This document shows, in pieces, positions 11,960-24,498 of a stretch of DNA of 64,000 bases (its first letter is position 1; the number at the start of each line of letters is the position of its first letter). The notes beneath the pieces are model-generated. The model saw nothing but the letters and a program-made list of their open reading frames with translations, did no database searches and had not been told where the DNA came from. Origin of the DNA: Liolophura sinensis (taxonomy: Eukaryota; Mollusca; Polyplacophora; Chitonida; Chitonidae); contig NC_088306.1 in NCBI RefSeq assembly GCF_032854445.1, positions 2,538,373 to 2,602,372 on the forward strand, given 5' to 3'. The translations under genes were made by a program, and so were the position numbers.

Positions 11960-13190
11960 TGGGTAGCTATTTGGGCTTCCCCTTCATTCCCATTGTCAAA
12001 CGACAATCTACATAAACACCTGACACAAGTGAATTCATAAATACACTGGAAAAATTACGGGCACCACGGGACTGTACTTTAGACACATATAATATCACGT
12101 CCTTATATACGAAGTAGACTATCGAGGAAATTAGCTCCGCACTACATTCGGTATTGATGTACCACGAAGATGTGGTACATGACATTAAACGCCTTTCGGC
12201 GAGCACGCTCACGGCGATAGCTAACCTGCTATTAACTCTCAGTGAATTTTCCGTCAACCGTAAATTCTTGCGACTGATAACTGGGACTCCGATGGAGGCC
12301 GCACCCAGCCCTGGGCTTTCTGATATCGCCATGTACCAACGTACTGATAAACCGCTAAGTCAGTTCCCACTGAGAGAGAACATAATACTACATTGATGAT
12401 TCCGTCATAACGGATTTATAATATGGGGAATCAATAAAATATGCTATATTGTGTAACAATAGAGCCGATTTTATGAATAAATTGGAAATCAATCAAGTTT
12501 AAATTAACGCTTAGGAACTACTCTACCCAGGAAGTCTCTGAGTTATGTTGTACGAGCCGACATAATAGACGCCCGGCTATTAATCAACCGAAACCAACCC
12601 GTTTCATCAAAACATATCATCCGGGAGTGAGATCTTACATATCATGCGTCCTCAAGAAATATTTGCTCTTAGTCCAATCGGACGAATCTACATCGAAATT
12701 GTTTTCGACCAAACCGATGATTGTATACAGGAGAGGAAAGAATCTAGGAGAAATAATCTCTAGAGTTAACATATGACCTCGTAGTACATAAAATATAAAC
12801 GGTACTTAGAAATGCTGGCCACCCAACCGATATCCACCATCCCAAACGACTTCGGTGGGGAACTGGAATGTAAGATGCTATTAATTTACTCTAAATCATA
12901 GCAGGTATTAGAATATATACCATGCAGGACCTATATATTTCAATATAAGAATGGCCTTGTATTGACAGACACAGTCACAACGTAAACCCGCTGGTAAGAT
13001 ACAGACCTTGGTTGTATTAATCCTATATACTGCCTAAAATTATCCCAAACAATGGGTCTGTCCGCAGTCATTGACACCATTACGCTGACGCTCAGTTACA
13101 GGCAATTGTCGAGTCAGACATATCATCAAAGTGGGTATGTATGTGGCTAATTATATCTACTTTGACCAGCATTTTGGTAAGTAGAAAAAC
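11960..13190 (+). pseudogene. Penelope-like element, RT plus GIY-YIG remnant
   Basis: Scattered frames read in order as an RT of the Penelope-like type. GFPFIPIVKRQ lies near 11,971, DTYNITSLYT near 12,082, and GTPMEAAPSPGLSDIAMYQR at 12,282-12,342; the last matches the GTPMGAxxSPxxxDIxM region. YYIDD, the catalytic box, is at 12,386-12,400. A post-RT linker with TYHPGVRSYI and YRRGKNLGEIISRV follows at about 12,608-12,768. Near 13,005-13,180, VVLILYTA, PKQWVCPQSLTPLR and YVANYIYFDQHF recall the VVYLIxCxKC...HF pattern of the GIY-YIG endonuclease of these elements. At least six stops or frame changes make it inactive. The TERT-like RT fused to GIY-YIG is family knowledge; the endonuclease call is the weaker part. 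Confidence 0.6.
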
Positions 13191-13744
13191 TTTCAAAATG
13201 ATAAAGTTTTGGCTGTTTTGCTGAAGGTAATCGTGGTAAAGTTATTCCCCTGTTAATGGCGGTATGGAAATCATACTGCACTGTGGCCTCATTTGTCAGA
13301 CCTGTGGTTTGAATCTTGATATTCATGACACGATGCCCCCAATTATCTGATTGTCAACTGTCATACTTTATCACGTAAAATAAATCGCATGACCCAGACA
13401 CCGGTTTTGTGGGATTGGCAATAACCTGCAAGAGTGTACTATTGAAACCATCAATAGTCTTTCAGTGACGTACAAAATTGCTTTCGTTATATATTTCAGG
13501 GACATATCTGTGACATACTCTCATCTTTCCTGATCTTTAAGTTCTTTGGGGAAGTTGTAGAACAGAGAATTGCGGTTCCTACCACGCCCTAGATGGAACT
13601 CTGTAATAAATACACGCCCAATGGACAACCGTGATCAGCATCCTAATGACCCCGTGGGAGCCGTCCCGTAAGTCATCCCTCCTGGTGGACAAATAATCCA
13701 CTGGCCTGGTCCCTTTGTATTATGTTTTTATGAGCAAGCTTTAT
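13191..13744. other. No gene recognised
   Basis: Non-coding sequence following the Penelope-like remnant. No tail, repeat or domain was seen. Confidence 0.35.
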
Positions 13745-13935
13745 GACATGCAATGGTACAAGGGGGCTTGAACATGCATGCTGCTGCTGTTTAAGCACTT
13801 ATTTTTAATGAATTTGAATTACTTACTTGAGGTAAATTGACAAGAAAGAACATGCGTCACCATTTGCCACATATCATACTGCCGTTGCTGTTCTACATCA
13901 CCTTTTCATACCTTATGACGATTTGCCGAAGACGT
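13745..13935 (+). repeat. Dispersed repeat R, diverged 3' half
   Basis: Contains tgaggtaaattgacaagaaa and atttgccacatatcatactg, followed by gccgttgctgttctac. It is clearly related to R but with indels. Confidence 0.55.
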
Positions 13936-16499
13936 TATTCGTTTTTATCAGTTCGACTTATGACATTAAAATTGCATAATCAGTTAAGTTTGCACATAAC
14001 ATAGAAATTTAGTTTATTCTTTGACACTTACACCACGAATGAGTCTCTCCATACATGTAGCTTATATACTGGCATCACTGCTCTTGTGGTCCCCACCCTG
14101 AATGAACATTGCTTTGAAGAAACAACACCGTTTTTCTATATACCCAAATGCACGTCTCGAAGCACGATGACCATAAACTAATTTGCATTCATCTACAGTA
14201 CACCTGTTTGAAGTGAAGTCGGTAATTTGCTAACTTTCACAAATGCATGAATTATCTGATCTGGTATTCGTAGCGTACGACAAGGTTATAGCATCCACCA
14301 GTACCGAGAACACCACCGGAAGGTGCTGACTTGAACTACACTAAGTACTTCAAGTACGTATAGACCAGCTCATGAGTGTGTCTCACCCAGCTGGAAAATT
14401 TCACAAACTGTAACTCAAGTCTATCCTTCTGCCCAGGGCCAATCGTCCAGGGCTCTATGGTAGGGCTAACCTGAAGTCTGTTGAGACGATATGGTTTTTA
14501 TCTCAACAGCCTATATCGTCCATGAACTACGAACTCTACACATGAATTTATAATGAATGGATAATTGGTTTTAGTCACCATGCACTATGGCAGTATTTCG
14601 GGTAAAAACTGGTAAGAACACATAGCAGGATTTCATTTGGTAGAGCGTTTCATCTAAATGCACAAGATTTTTTTGCGGCCTTTCTGGCTCAGCCTGTGGA
14701 GTTAAGATCGTCATGTTTTATTTGTTAAAGGATACATGAAACGGTTGTTCTTTATTTCTCGATTTGCACGCTATGATGTGTCCTGTACGTAAAGAAGTGC
14801 CAAACTCTGTCTCTCTGTAAGGGGTATAAATATGGCTTTATAGTCCGGAAATTAAGTAGCTTAAGGAGGATGAAGAGCCCAAATGGGGAGGGGGCGTTTG
14901 CGTTAAGCTGGTTTCCGATCACTAATGAAAAACACAGACAATAGAAATTAAATGTCTCAAAACCCCCCAAAAATGTTTTTTGGCATATTTTTTTTCATTT
15001 CCCTTGAAGTCGTAATCTTAGCGTTAGACTACTTTTTCATGCATCCTTTTTATAACAGAATTTTGATTTCCTGCGGATGCTTAGTTGTTTCTTGTATTTC
15101 GTCAGTTAGGCCGGTTGTAGATCGAATTTGCCACTGACAGCAACTGAATCTTTGTTGGCTGAGCAACTGAAAGCATTCGATCGGACGCTGGTTTTAGTTG
15201 AACTACATGCGCTTGTGGTTATCGACAACTGGTAGATCACAGTTGCTTGGAGTTGAATGTGTTCTATTTTTCTGGGACTCGAAGCATCACATTCCGTAGA
15301 TCTTTGCTTGCTTGCACCTAGTAGGTTACAGTCGCAACATCGGGGCAAAATTTTCGACATAAGCGTTAAGCGCCGTTCGACATTGTCTAGTTGAACCCAG
15401 TTGCTAACAATCGCAAGTTGGCATACCCCAGATCTCACCTTATATTATTTGTCATATTCATTATGTGAGGAATTCCTACACCAAAATACAACTACAGTAC
15501 TGCTCGATCTTAACAATATATCTAGCACGAACGTGGAAGGAAACATCCTGGTAGGGAGGCGTAATATCACAGTAATATGTTCACGCCATGCTCCGATTAT
15601 TCAGCCAAGATGGGTGTACCATCCACGTATGGTGGTCGTAGGATCCGACCAGCAACTGTGTAGGGTTTTACGGCATACATTAACATTCATTCACACATAA
15701 ACCCATCTAACGTGTAAGAAATGAAGCGTTGTTTGGCACCAGCCTTGTGTGTTTCTCGGAATAAAAAAATATCCACAAACGGTCTAGTTTTCGCCTTTTT
15801 ACTAATTCACACATAATCATGATAATACGGAGATCAAGTTTCGACTGTTTTCGTAACTGTTCGGTAAATGCAAAACCATAACCTACATGTACAATAAACG
15901 GTTTTCTTCGGTGCAAAATTTTCTGAGAAAGTCAACTTAAGTGTTAAATATAGTGTATTGTTATAACAGCACTTAAACATGATAACATAGGCACCATACA
16001 GGTTAATTTATAATATTTGTACAGCTTTTGGGTGAACATCGTCATCGGTTGTGCGGGATTACGATTTTACATTCCCACTGACACAAATAAACTTTGTCGA
16101 GAAATGGGAGAGCAAAACTTTGAAGTCATGCATTGGGCTAGCTGAGCTTTATACTGGCTTGAATGAGTGAGAATTCACTACTACTCACCACGCTTGTCTT
16201 ACCAGGTTAGCAAACTGAACATACATCGTGCCATGTCAATAGCCATAGCGTGTAGGCAAAGGCTAATGTGTCGTAAAACGGCCTAAATGAGACTACATGA
16301 ACTGGTCGATCAAACATCCGAGTAACAACCGATCAGGACGGTGCGGCTATCCGCATATAGCCCGCCTATCACGGCCGTAGGATCCGCCCCACAAGCGACC
16401 AAGATGCGCGTAGGATGGGCGGATGACACGTGTATAGTATATCGTTATGATCGGGCAGTACTGACATCAGCATAGCGAGTAAAGCGTAGCTCTCAATTG
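13936..16499. other. No gene recognised
   Basis: Several 60-110-residue open frames on both strands (for example 15,106-15,438 minus, 15,401-15,700 plus) show no domain. No tandem repeat or known interspersed repeat was identified in these 2.5 kb, which is the longest apparently unique stretch of the left half. Confidence 0.35.
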
Positions 16500-16746
16500 A
16501 TCGTCTCAGTTGGTTAGCGCGCCAGAGCAGCGAATGACCCAGAAGCCTGTCGCCAATGCTGTCGCTGTGAGTTAAAGTCCAGCACATGCTGGCTTCGTCT
16601 CCGCTCGTACGTGGGAAGGTCTGTCAGCAACCTGCGGATAGCTCTGCCTGGTTTCCTCCCACTATAATGCTGGCCGCCGTCGTATAAGTGAAATACGAGA
16701 AATATACTCGAGTACTGCGTAAACACCAATCAAATAAATAAATAAA
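16500..16746 (+). mobile_element. SINE-A, near full length
   Basis: The tRNA-like head has A-box-like ctcagttggttagcgcgcc and B-box-like gagttaaagtccagc, the body has gcaacctgcggatag, and the tail has ccgccgtcgtataagtgaaa with (aaat)n. The central gtttcccccgggctctgccc region is partly deleted, and the tail carries a small internal insertion (acgagaaatat). Confidence 0.85.
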
Positions 16747-17423
16747 TCAAATGATCGTAACCGTTGAAATCTGACCTCTTTGAGGGCTTTCCTTTAACTT
16801 ATTATCCTTATTAACTTGTAAGAACTTAACGCCCCTAACAAAGTGGTTTATGCTGAGTTGTACATGTAAATAGAACTATATGATTAAATAATGCAATGGT
16901 GTTCAATGTAGTTGATTAGACGTCACTGGTATAGATCTGAATGCGTCGTAACAGATATTCGTGTGTCAAGAGTTGCTCAAAATGCTGTCGTCATCGCACG
17001 TGTTGTCATCACATTTGAAACATATCGTGTAAGAGACACCCGCGCACCTGTCCGTTTATGCGCTTGTTAGATATTACAATTTTTGGAATACAAATTACCC
17101 GTGTATTGTACACAAGTGTCAAATGCTACCGGCTGGGCTTCAAATAATACTTGGCTGATGTATTTAGAAAGCCTACATCTAGGTCTTAATGGGTTTTTGC
17201 GAGAATGCGATTGATAAACGTAGTTCACTTCACGGCAAGGTTCACAAAGTCAATGATGTTATGAGTAAATGAAAAATTGGCTCTTGCTTTGCATAAGTAC
17301 ATGTAACTTCCGAAAGCATAGGTGTACACACTGCTTGATTGGAGCTGACCAGCTTAACGTCTGCGCTGATTGTGCGAAAAGTCCTCGCCCGGAATACATT
17401 CCTGACCGATGGAGACGCCGAAT
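16747..17423. other. No gene recognised
   Basis: Non-coding, with no recognisable repeats. Confidence 0.35.
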
Positions 17424-17628
17424 TATTTATTTGTTTATTTGATTGTTGTTTTACGCTGTACTCAAAAATATTTCACTTATACGATTATGCATTATGGTGG
17501 GAAGAAAACAATGACCATGAGCAGGTTGCTGGCAGACCTTACCATTCACGACCGGCGAGGAAGACAGCATGGGGAGAGGCTTCTGGGTCATAACACTACG
17601 CTAACGCGTTAACCAACTGAGCCGGGGG
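17424..17628 (-). mobile_element. SINE-A with internal deletion
   Basis: The plus strand shows ttatttatttgtttatttga, then gttttacgctgtactcaaaa, tatttcacttatacgattat, a shortened body and the head complement ending ccaactgagccgggg. The cggccagc block and part of the central domain are lost. A G-rich run (17,622-17,639) follows directly. Confidence 0.8.
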
Positions 17629-17817
17629 GGAGGGGGGGCGACGCAGAATTAAATTTTATCACTAAACACACAGTCGACCATTCAAGACTTGGTCAACAAT
17701 CGAGTCTTGGAACAGCAACAGGAGTACCCGTGCCATTACACAGAGCAAACCTCAAAGTATAAAAATAGGACTTTGACGAAACGGGCGATAAAACACAAGG
17801 TAAAATTGAAATAGTGC

Positions 17818-17960
17818 TTGATAGTCACATGTACATGGTGAAACCTGCCTTGTGTCACTTTACCTCAGTTAGGGTTTTATTTTAACTGTTAAGGTAAATA
17901 CCTACATTGTAAATAGTAGTACACCCCATTGTGTACGGAATCGATGCTAACTCGCTGCCG
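17818..17960 (-). repeat. Dispersed repeat R, fragment
   Basis: The plus strand contains tttacctcagttagggtttt and the complement of the actatttatgca block (aaatagtagtac). Flanking parts of R are missing. Confidence 0.55.
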
Positions 17961-19605
17961 GTGGAAATAAGGTTTGCTTGGGTAAAACCAAGCAGCCTTG
18001 GTCACGCTTGAATAAATGTACCATGCCTAGATTTCAGACGCTGTGAAGGATACTCTTGTAATGAACAGGCTTACATGAAGACAGAGGAGAGGGATATGGG
18101 GCCTACATGTATGTTTTAAGCATCGCATGGCTTGCCGATGTCGCCATGTTGTCAGTGGCCGATGTTTATACTGAGCAATGAAAGGAGTCTAACTGCCAGC
18201 AACAAGAATGTACATGTACGTGCAGAATAAATAATCCTGTGCTGTGAAGGAAAGATTTTTGCATTAAAATGTAAATGCATTGGATCGTTGGGAACATAAG
18301 TGACATTCTACCGAATTGTACTTAAAGCTCAATGGCCTCATTTCACTGAAGTGCGCGCTGTCAACTTATGTAGGTCGAATAAAGCCCTTGCCCCTTACGC
18401 CGTACAAGTGGAATAGCCCTGAATGTCTAAGACCCCTCTGAGCTGGTTCATTTTACGGGTGTAGAGGGGTGCACAACTTATGAGGATTGACGGCAAAAAC
18501 TTGCGTAATTGCTTTTATATTTACGTTTTCATTCAGATTCAGCGTTTGTGTGTACTCTACCTTAAAAACGCCAAGAAATAAATATAGTATATACGATTTA
18601 CGGCATACAATATTAAAAATCTTAATGTGTAGGATATGTGCGAAGACTTTACAGAGTCGACTGAATCTGAGAATCATAGAACAATTTTTGTACGTAACCA
18701 ACAGTGTGTTGCTAAGTAGTATTTGAGTTACTTTAGCAGGATCTGTAAAGGTCTTTTGAGAACAGGAATGAGGTTAACCCTGGGATTGTGGAAGATAACG
18801 GTATCAGCAGGAGATGTTGGGATTTTTCGTTTAAAATAATTAATGAGCAGACATTTACAATAAAACAATAAATTTCTGGAAAAACGTATGCAGATAAAAC
18901 TGAATCCATCCTTAATATTGTCTATTTTGTCCTTTGGGTGGATAAAAATCTGCGACATCTTTTATTTTCCTGTTAAATATCTCCGAAGAGATATTCGATA
19001 AAATCTGTTCTCCACCTTCTTTCTTCGCCTAAGACGTGTTTGGAACAATGACTGCAAATAAAGGATTATAAACATAGTCAAATTTCTCAAAAGGTGCTTC
19101 AGAAAAACTTGTGCGTTTCATGAATCTACAACAAATAGGGTTGTTACATGTGTACGTGATTCTGAAGATATAACGTAACTGTGCGCTGATTAACCTGCGC
19201 ATAGCGGAATGAGCACATGGTGTAGATATTCATCACAAATTCTACGATTGCAATATTGGACTGGAACAAGAGAGTCTGGTTTTGTTTTATCCACGTAACA
19301 AAATGCTACTGAATCGTTAAGTCGGCACATTTACGTTAAGCAACGGTCGCGCACTGTCTTTCCCTTTCCCTTCCCCCAAAGTTCTAAGGGAGGGGCCAGT
19401 CTTCCCATTCAGATGCACGGATCGGGCACGTGTTGCCATTGTCTACTTTCGTTTCCTCTTGCTGTGTCGGAGGACTACTTTTATAGGCGTCGGAACCGGG
19501 AGGACAGAGGGGACAGTCTCCCCCCCCCCCCCCAAGTTCCGACCTTGGGCGCATATCTTTTGGCCCCCTAGGTTTGCTGTTACTGAAATTTTTCAAGTCG
19601 AGACG
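17961..19605. other. No gene; poly-C at 19,520-19,533
   Basis: Non-coding. A 14-base C run lies inside a GC-rich patch (19,350-19,570) whose minus-strand frame is low-complexity Gly/Pro. No domain was recognised. Confidence 0.35.
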
Positions 19606-19932
19606 AATGTTATGAAATTGTAATTGTAATTCTTTATTTGTTTATTGAGGATTTGCCACAGCTCTATAGCTACGAGGGGATCTCCTCGACATAACATCAA
19701 CGAATATACACCAACACAGAAAACAAAGAGAACAAATGGCATGTGCATGTACAGAATAAGGTGATGGGAACAAAGAAATATCAAAATCAAATCATATTAC
19801 TGCTGGGCTTGGATGGTGAATCTATTGGATATTCTTACAAACTTATGTACAGATTTTAAGATCAACTGATTATTATTCACACTTAGTTCAGGTGAACCAA
19901 ATAAGAGTAAAGTACAAATGTGTTTAGAACAA

Positions 19933-22460
19933 CTAGTGAAAAAATACAGAAGGGTGAACTCCGGGAGATATAATTCTAAAGATGCTTTTTAGCATGTGCT
20001 TTCTGTGAGTGGCATAGGCGGGACAGTCAAGGAAATTATGAGATGCATTTTCACATTTATGTTTACATTTACTACATGACTGATCGTTGATAATGTTATA
20101 TTTAAAGAGGTCACCGCGAAGAGCGCTCAGTCCCATTCTCATTCTACAGAGCACAATAGAGGGAAAGGTATCAAACGAATTATGCACAGATGTTAGATCA
20201 CGGTTAATACCGTCTTGAGAGCACAAAAAGTTCTTAACTGTTTCCAATGAAGACTTTTGAATATGAACAGGCAATGAATTCCATTCTTTAGTAGTCTTGG
20301 GAAAGAAGGAAGAAGAGAAAATCTGAGTTCGGCATTTAAATAATCGAAAGTGATGTCTATTTCTAAGATTGTAGGCATTTGCTTCGCTGATATACCTTTG
20401 AGTTAGTGAGGTCTTTAAATATGGAGGGGAGAGCCCATTGACGATTTTATGAAAAAACAGAATGCGCTTGGATCTACGCCGACTATATAAGGGTTCCCAG
20501 TTTAGTACATTTAAAAGAGATTTATATGAAGTTCGACGTAAGCCTCGTGCACATAACAATGCTGCTCGGCGTTGGACATTTTCCAGTGAGTTGGATATTG
20601 AAACGCTGCAGTTGTCAAATAGAAAATCTCCATATTCAATTAAAGACCTTATCAAGGCGAAGTACAGTGTGATCATACACTTTCTAGTTAGTGTTCGCCT
20701 GGCTCGACTAATCATACTCAGTTTCATATTACTTATCTTAACTATAGCTCTTACATGCTCATTCCATTTACCATTGTGTTGCAGAATAATTCCGAGATGT
20801 TTATGGGACGGAACGCTCTTCACATCTACGCAATCTAAATACAATCTCGGATGTGAGGGATTCTTTTTCAATGATATTAACAGATAAGCAGTTTTGGTAG
20901 CATTAAATGACACAAGCCATTGACTAGCCCAGTTGGACAGACGTTCAGGATCACGATTAAGTTTAGCCTCAGATGTTGCTAAGTCTAAGATTTCTTCAGA
21001 CAAGGATGTGTCATCTGCATATATGTTAATATTGCATTCAATATTCATCATTGACCAAAATTAAAAAGACCATCCTGTCAGACTTTATATCAAATGCCTT
21101 ACTGACATCTAAAAATAGTAAACAGGTGTCATTTCCACTGTCAAGACTTTTGTATATGTCATGAACAATTTTTGTAAGCTGGCATACAGTCGAATCCCCA
21201 CGTTTAAATCCAGAGTTCTGTGGTATAAGAAGATTATTTGACATACAATACTCATACAAATGTTTATACACCACATTCTCCAACACCTTAGAAAGAGAGG
21301 GTTGAAGGGACACTGGTCGATGACTAGAAACGTCATGTCTATCTCCTTTTTTAAATACAGAACAGACTTGAGAGAGCTTCCATGCTGCTGGAAAGACAGC
21401 TGCCCGTAAGGAATAATTAAAAGGCTCGTTACGGAAGCTGCAATACAATCAGCAGAAGTTTTAAGCATGAGCTTGTTTATACCATCAGTACCTGAGGCCT
21501 TCCGTGTATTAAGAGTCTCAAGGAAATGTTTAATCTCATTCTCATTTGTATACAACTGAGACGTGATTCTGTAACATACGTAAAAGGTGGTAAGACAGGT
21601 GTGGTGAGGGGCCGACTGAGATGCGAAAAATTTACAGAATTCATTCGCCTTTTCAACGTCATTTGACACGTTTTTGCCATTGACAGCAAGAGGAGGAATA
21701 GGCGGTTTTGCTTTCGATCCTAGAAGAGATATCATTATGGACCAGAATGTTTTTGTATCCAGCTGGGGGTTGGAGAGTTTACCTTTTAAATCTGCGGAGT
21801 AACGCATTATTGCCTGACGTTTAGCATTATTGGCCTCCCTTCTAGATATATAATATCGAAACCTATCCCCATCGGACTTAGTCCGTTTGTATTTTTTGAA
21901 ACAACGATTCCTCACTCGTATCTTGTACCGAACATCGTTGGTCATTCAAGGCTTGTCACGTGGTCTAATAGTGACTTTCTTATTCGGAATAAATTCTTTG
22001 CAACATGACATAAACAAACTGTTCCAGACAAATAATTTGTCATTAACATGAGAGAAAATATTACCAACGGCATCAAATGGTGTAACAGAGATAAGATTGC
22101 GCAGACCATGCAAATCCGCACATTTGAAGTATCACACATGTCTTACAAAAGCCTTTGGTTTATCGTTACATAAGATGTTTATAGTACAATAAATAGTACA
22201 ATGGTCGAGATTAGCCATTGGTGAGGCAACTCCGTAGTCAATTACATAACCAATACAATTAGTTATAATATTAATTAATTATAAGTCCAATACATAAGCA
22301 GCAGCATCAGTATATCGAGTGGGTTCATTAATCAGTTGAAAAAGATTTTTCCCAGCTACCATATCATAGGGATTCAATTCAAATAATGTAAATAATTTTC
22401 GAAGATGAAGACTCACTTTATAACACATATAATTATGCCAAGCCCCAATTGCCACTCTCT
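19933..22460 (-). pseudogene. CR1-type LINE ORF2 (EN remnant and RT)
   Basis: From 22,460 down to 22,150 a stop-containing frame reads NPYDMVAGKNLFQLINEPTR, YVLDL and SPMANLDHCTIYCT, which is the C-terminal end of an APE-type endonuclease. From 21,945, a linker (YKIRVRNRCFKKYKRTKSDG) leads into RT: VFKKGDRHDVSSHRPVSLQP, then GFKRGDSTVCQL, then FLDVSKAFD, which carries the first catalytic Asp. The frame then jumps to NIYADDTSLSEEILDL at 21,020. The ~60 residues normally between these motifs are missing. From 21,051 to 19,933 the thumb and C-terminal region is open for 372 codons (HLGIILQHNGKWNEHV, LYFALIRSLIEYGDFLFDNC, NVQRRAALLCARGLRR). No RNase H follows. Confidence 0.8.
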
Positions 22461-23390
22461 ACTGACTTAAGTTATCCATGGTGTACCGGTAATAAACAAA
22501 GAGATAGCGGGTGAAAGCACATGCACTAAAACCTTCACATAAATACCCGGTTTTTCAGACAAACACACAATGAACTTTTTCAAGATTATTAATTGTAACT
22601 GTAACTGTTGACCCAAAATACCATTATTTCTTGACGAAATTAACTGAAATGATCCAACTGATTGTTCCCTTACAAAACAAAGAAACACAAAATAAAAACA
22701 TAATATTATACACAGCATGAGTTAGGTGAATACCTAAAGTATGGCATAACAAAGGGAGGGTTAATTTACTATGAGGATCTAAAATTAAACACAAATAAAA
22801 CCACAGATTAAATTAGACCATCAATCCCTGCAGAGAGAACCTAGAGAGAAGAAACTTCATCCAAAGTTGATAAAAGATATTGATAAATATGACAGGTGTG
22901 GTATTTACATTCGGATAAGATGATCCTGACATGAAGACACATTAAGATACCTGCATGACGCCGGAGCTTTCTACCAAAAGAATGATCCATTTTAAAGTTC
23001 ATTGGTCAAAAATGGCACGATTATATCATATAATAACACAGATTTACGAACACAACGGCCCCGGTGATCGGGAAGTCCGTGCAGTCTCTCAACGTGGATA
23101 TTGGGCAATACGTACCCAGAACACGTTTTACTGATTTACAAAGATCACACCTTCGAATGCATGCGCTGACACAGGGCAGAACAGCAATCACGAAATTCAT
23201 GCAGCTCAGCGATTATTACACTGCACTTAAACCCGATCGAACCACGGCATATCCCTTTTTCGGTTCACTCGCCTATATCATGTAATGACAGGGAAACATT
23301 AAAGTAGAGCTACACGTGCATATACCAGATTTACCATATCTGAGCAGGCTAAACATACACATGTATAGTCGTCTGTAGTAAAGTGTCTAT

Positions 23391-24276
23391 TTAGGCATTA
23401 CGTATGACAGGGAGATCACATTCGCTAAGCACCTGTTTCCTTTCACTATTTTGAGACATACGGAAAAAGATATTTCTGTCGTATGACCACACACTATGCA
23501 GATAGCCTTGCTTTTTCAAACAAAGCAAGGATTTATACAGGGCAAAACGACGCTTTGTGAGATCTTCATTCACAAAAATAGATGAAAGAGCAGGAGTATT
23601 TCGAACACTTTTCGTGCAGATAGCAGTTCAGTTCTCTTACGATACGTGGCAAATTTGACAATGATTTGATTCCTCTCTCTGCCAATAAAGTGTGACCTAT
23701 ATATGTCATTTTTCGAAATGTTTACATTTGCGGATTGGGCAATTCTACACACTGCATCTTCTGTACTCTCATTGTCAAGCAATGTAAGGCCATTAATTCG
23801 CAAACAATCGCGCCTGCTGTACAGCTCCGCTCTGTCGAGGGATATTTCACAGTTTACTTTGAGTTCGTTCAGTTCAGTCCTTGTTTTACGTAGATCTGAA
23901 TTTAGGTTTTGAACTTCCATGGTCAACTTTCCGATTTCATTATGATATTTTTCGATCAATTTCCCTCATAATTTCCATGACCTGTGTCATTGGTAATTTC
24001 ACTGCTTGCTGAATACTGTTCTCAAGGCGTTGTTGGATACGTTTGTCAACAAGGCTATCCAAATTAACGAGACTGGTAGACACAGGAGCTGGCTGACTGG
24101 GTGACATGGGACGGAATATCCCCGCGAGAATTTACTTTCTTTAGTTTTGGGGTTTGCAGAGATTTACTTGCCTTGCGCTTGCCAGATGTAAGGCCTTGGG
24201 TAGACTGACTAATTAGCTTGTCCGTGCACACTTCAGGGGTCGCCATTTTGAGTGAAGCTAGTTGACACTCTGCCAA
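23391..24276 (-). pseudogene. CR1-type LINE ORF1
   Basis: The start at 24,276 (MAECQLASLKMATPEV) is followed by a basic, Ser/Lys-rich N-terminus. A heptad-like coiled coil (IEKYHNEIGKLTMEVQNLNS, 23,957 downwards) comes next, then an RRM-like module with YSRRDCLRINGL and NQIIVKFATYRKRTELL, and a C-terminal part with NEDLTKRRFALYKSLLCLKK. This order (coiled coil, RRM-like, C-terminal domain) is that of nucleic-acid-binding ORF1 proteins of CR1/L1-like LINEs, which trimerise and coat the element RNA. One or two frameshifts (near 23,960 and 23,575) break the frame. Confidence 0.7.
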
Positions 24277-24498
24277 TGTTACAAGTCACCTCGACGGTCT
24301 TCAGTCCAGTTATTGATTTCTTCACAATAGACTCTCATGTAGTTCGTCCAGTCGATATCAGTTTACATTCACATAGATCATGGCATCATTTCATGGTTCC
24401 AAAACTGCAACATTGCTCCCTTCCCTCTACAAATGCAGGATCTCACATCGGTACGTCTGCACAGTCCGCCATTTTGGTTCATTCAATGTTATGAAATG

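Larger units (their letters stand above)
19619..24484 (-). mobile_element. CR1-type LINE, near full length with 13-bp TSD
   Basis: The element is bounded by perfect 13-bp direct repeats aatgttatgaaat at 19,606-19,618 and 24,485-24,497. Read on the minus strand it starts with gaatgaaccaaaatggcgga, carries ORF1 (24,276-23,391) and ORF2 (about 22,460-19,933), and ends in a short (aattac)n run instead of poly(A). This architecture, with EN and RT but no RNase H, fits the CR1/L2 group. ORF2 has frameshifts, stops and an RT-core deletion, and most of the endonuclease is unreadable, so it is dead. The intact TSD shows that both ends are original and that the decay is internal. Confidence 0.85.

Noticed and set aside
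11967-12332. 121-residue minus-strand frame
   Set aside because: It is antisense to the Penelope-like RT relic and has no domain.
12154-12396. Stand-alone 80-residue gene
   Set aside because: It is one frame of the decayed Penelope-like RT, and the YYIDD box continues in another frame.
19384-19596. Gly/Pro-rich 70-residue protein
   Set aside because: The frame is generated by a poly-C run and low-complexity GC-rich DNA.
20462-20887. 141-residue plus-strand frame
   Set aside because: It is antisense to the well-supported CR1-type RT on the minus strand.
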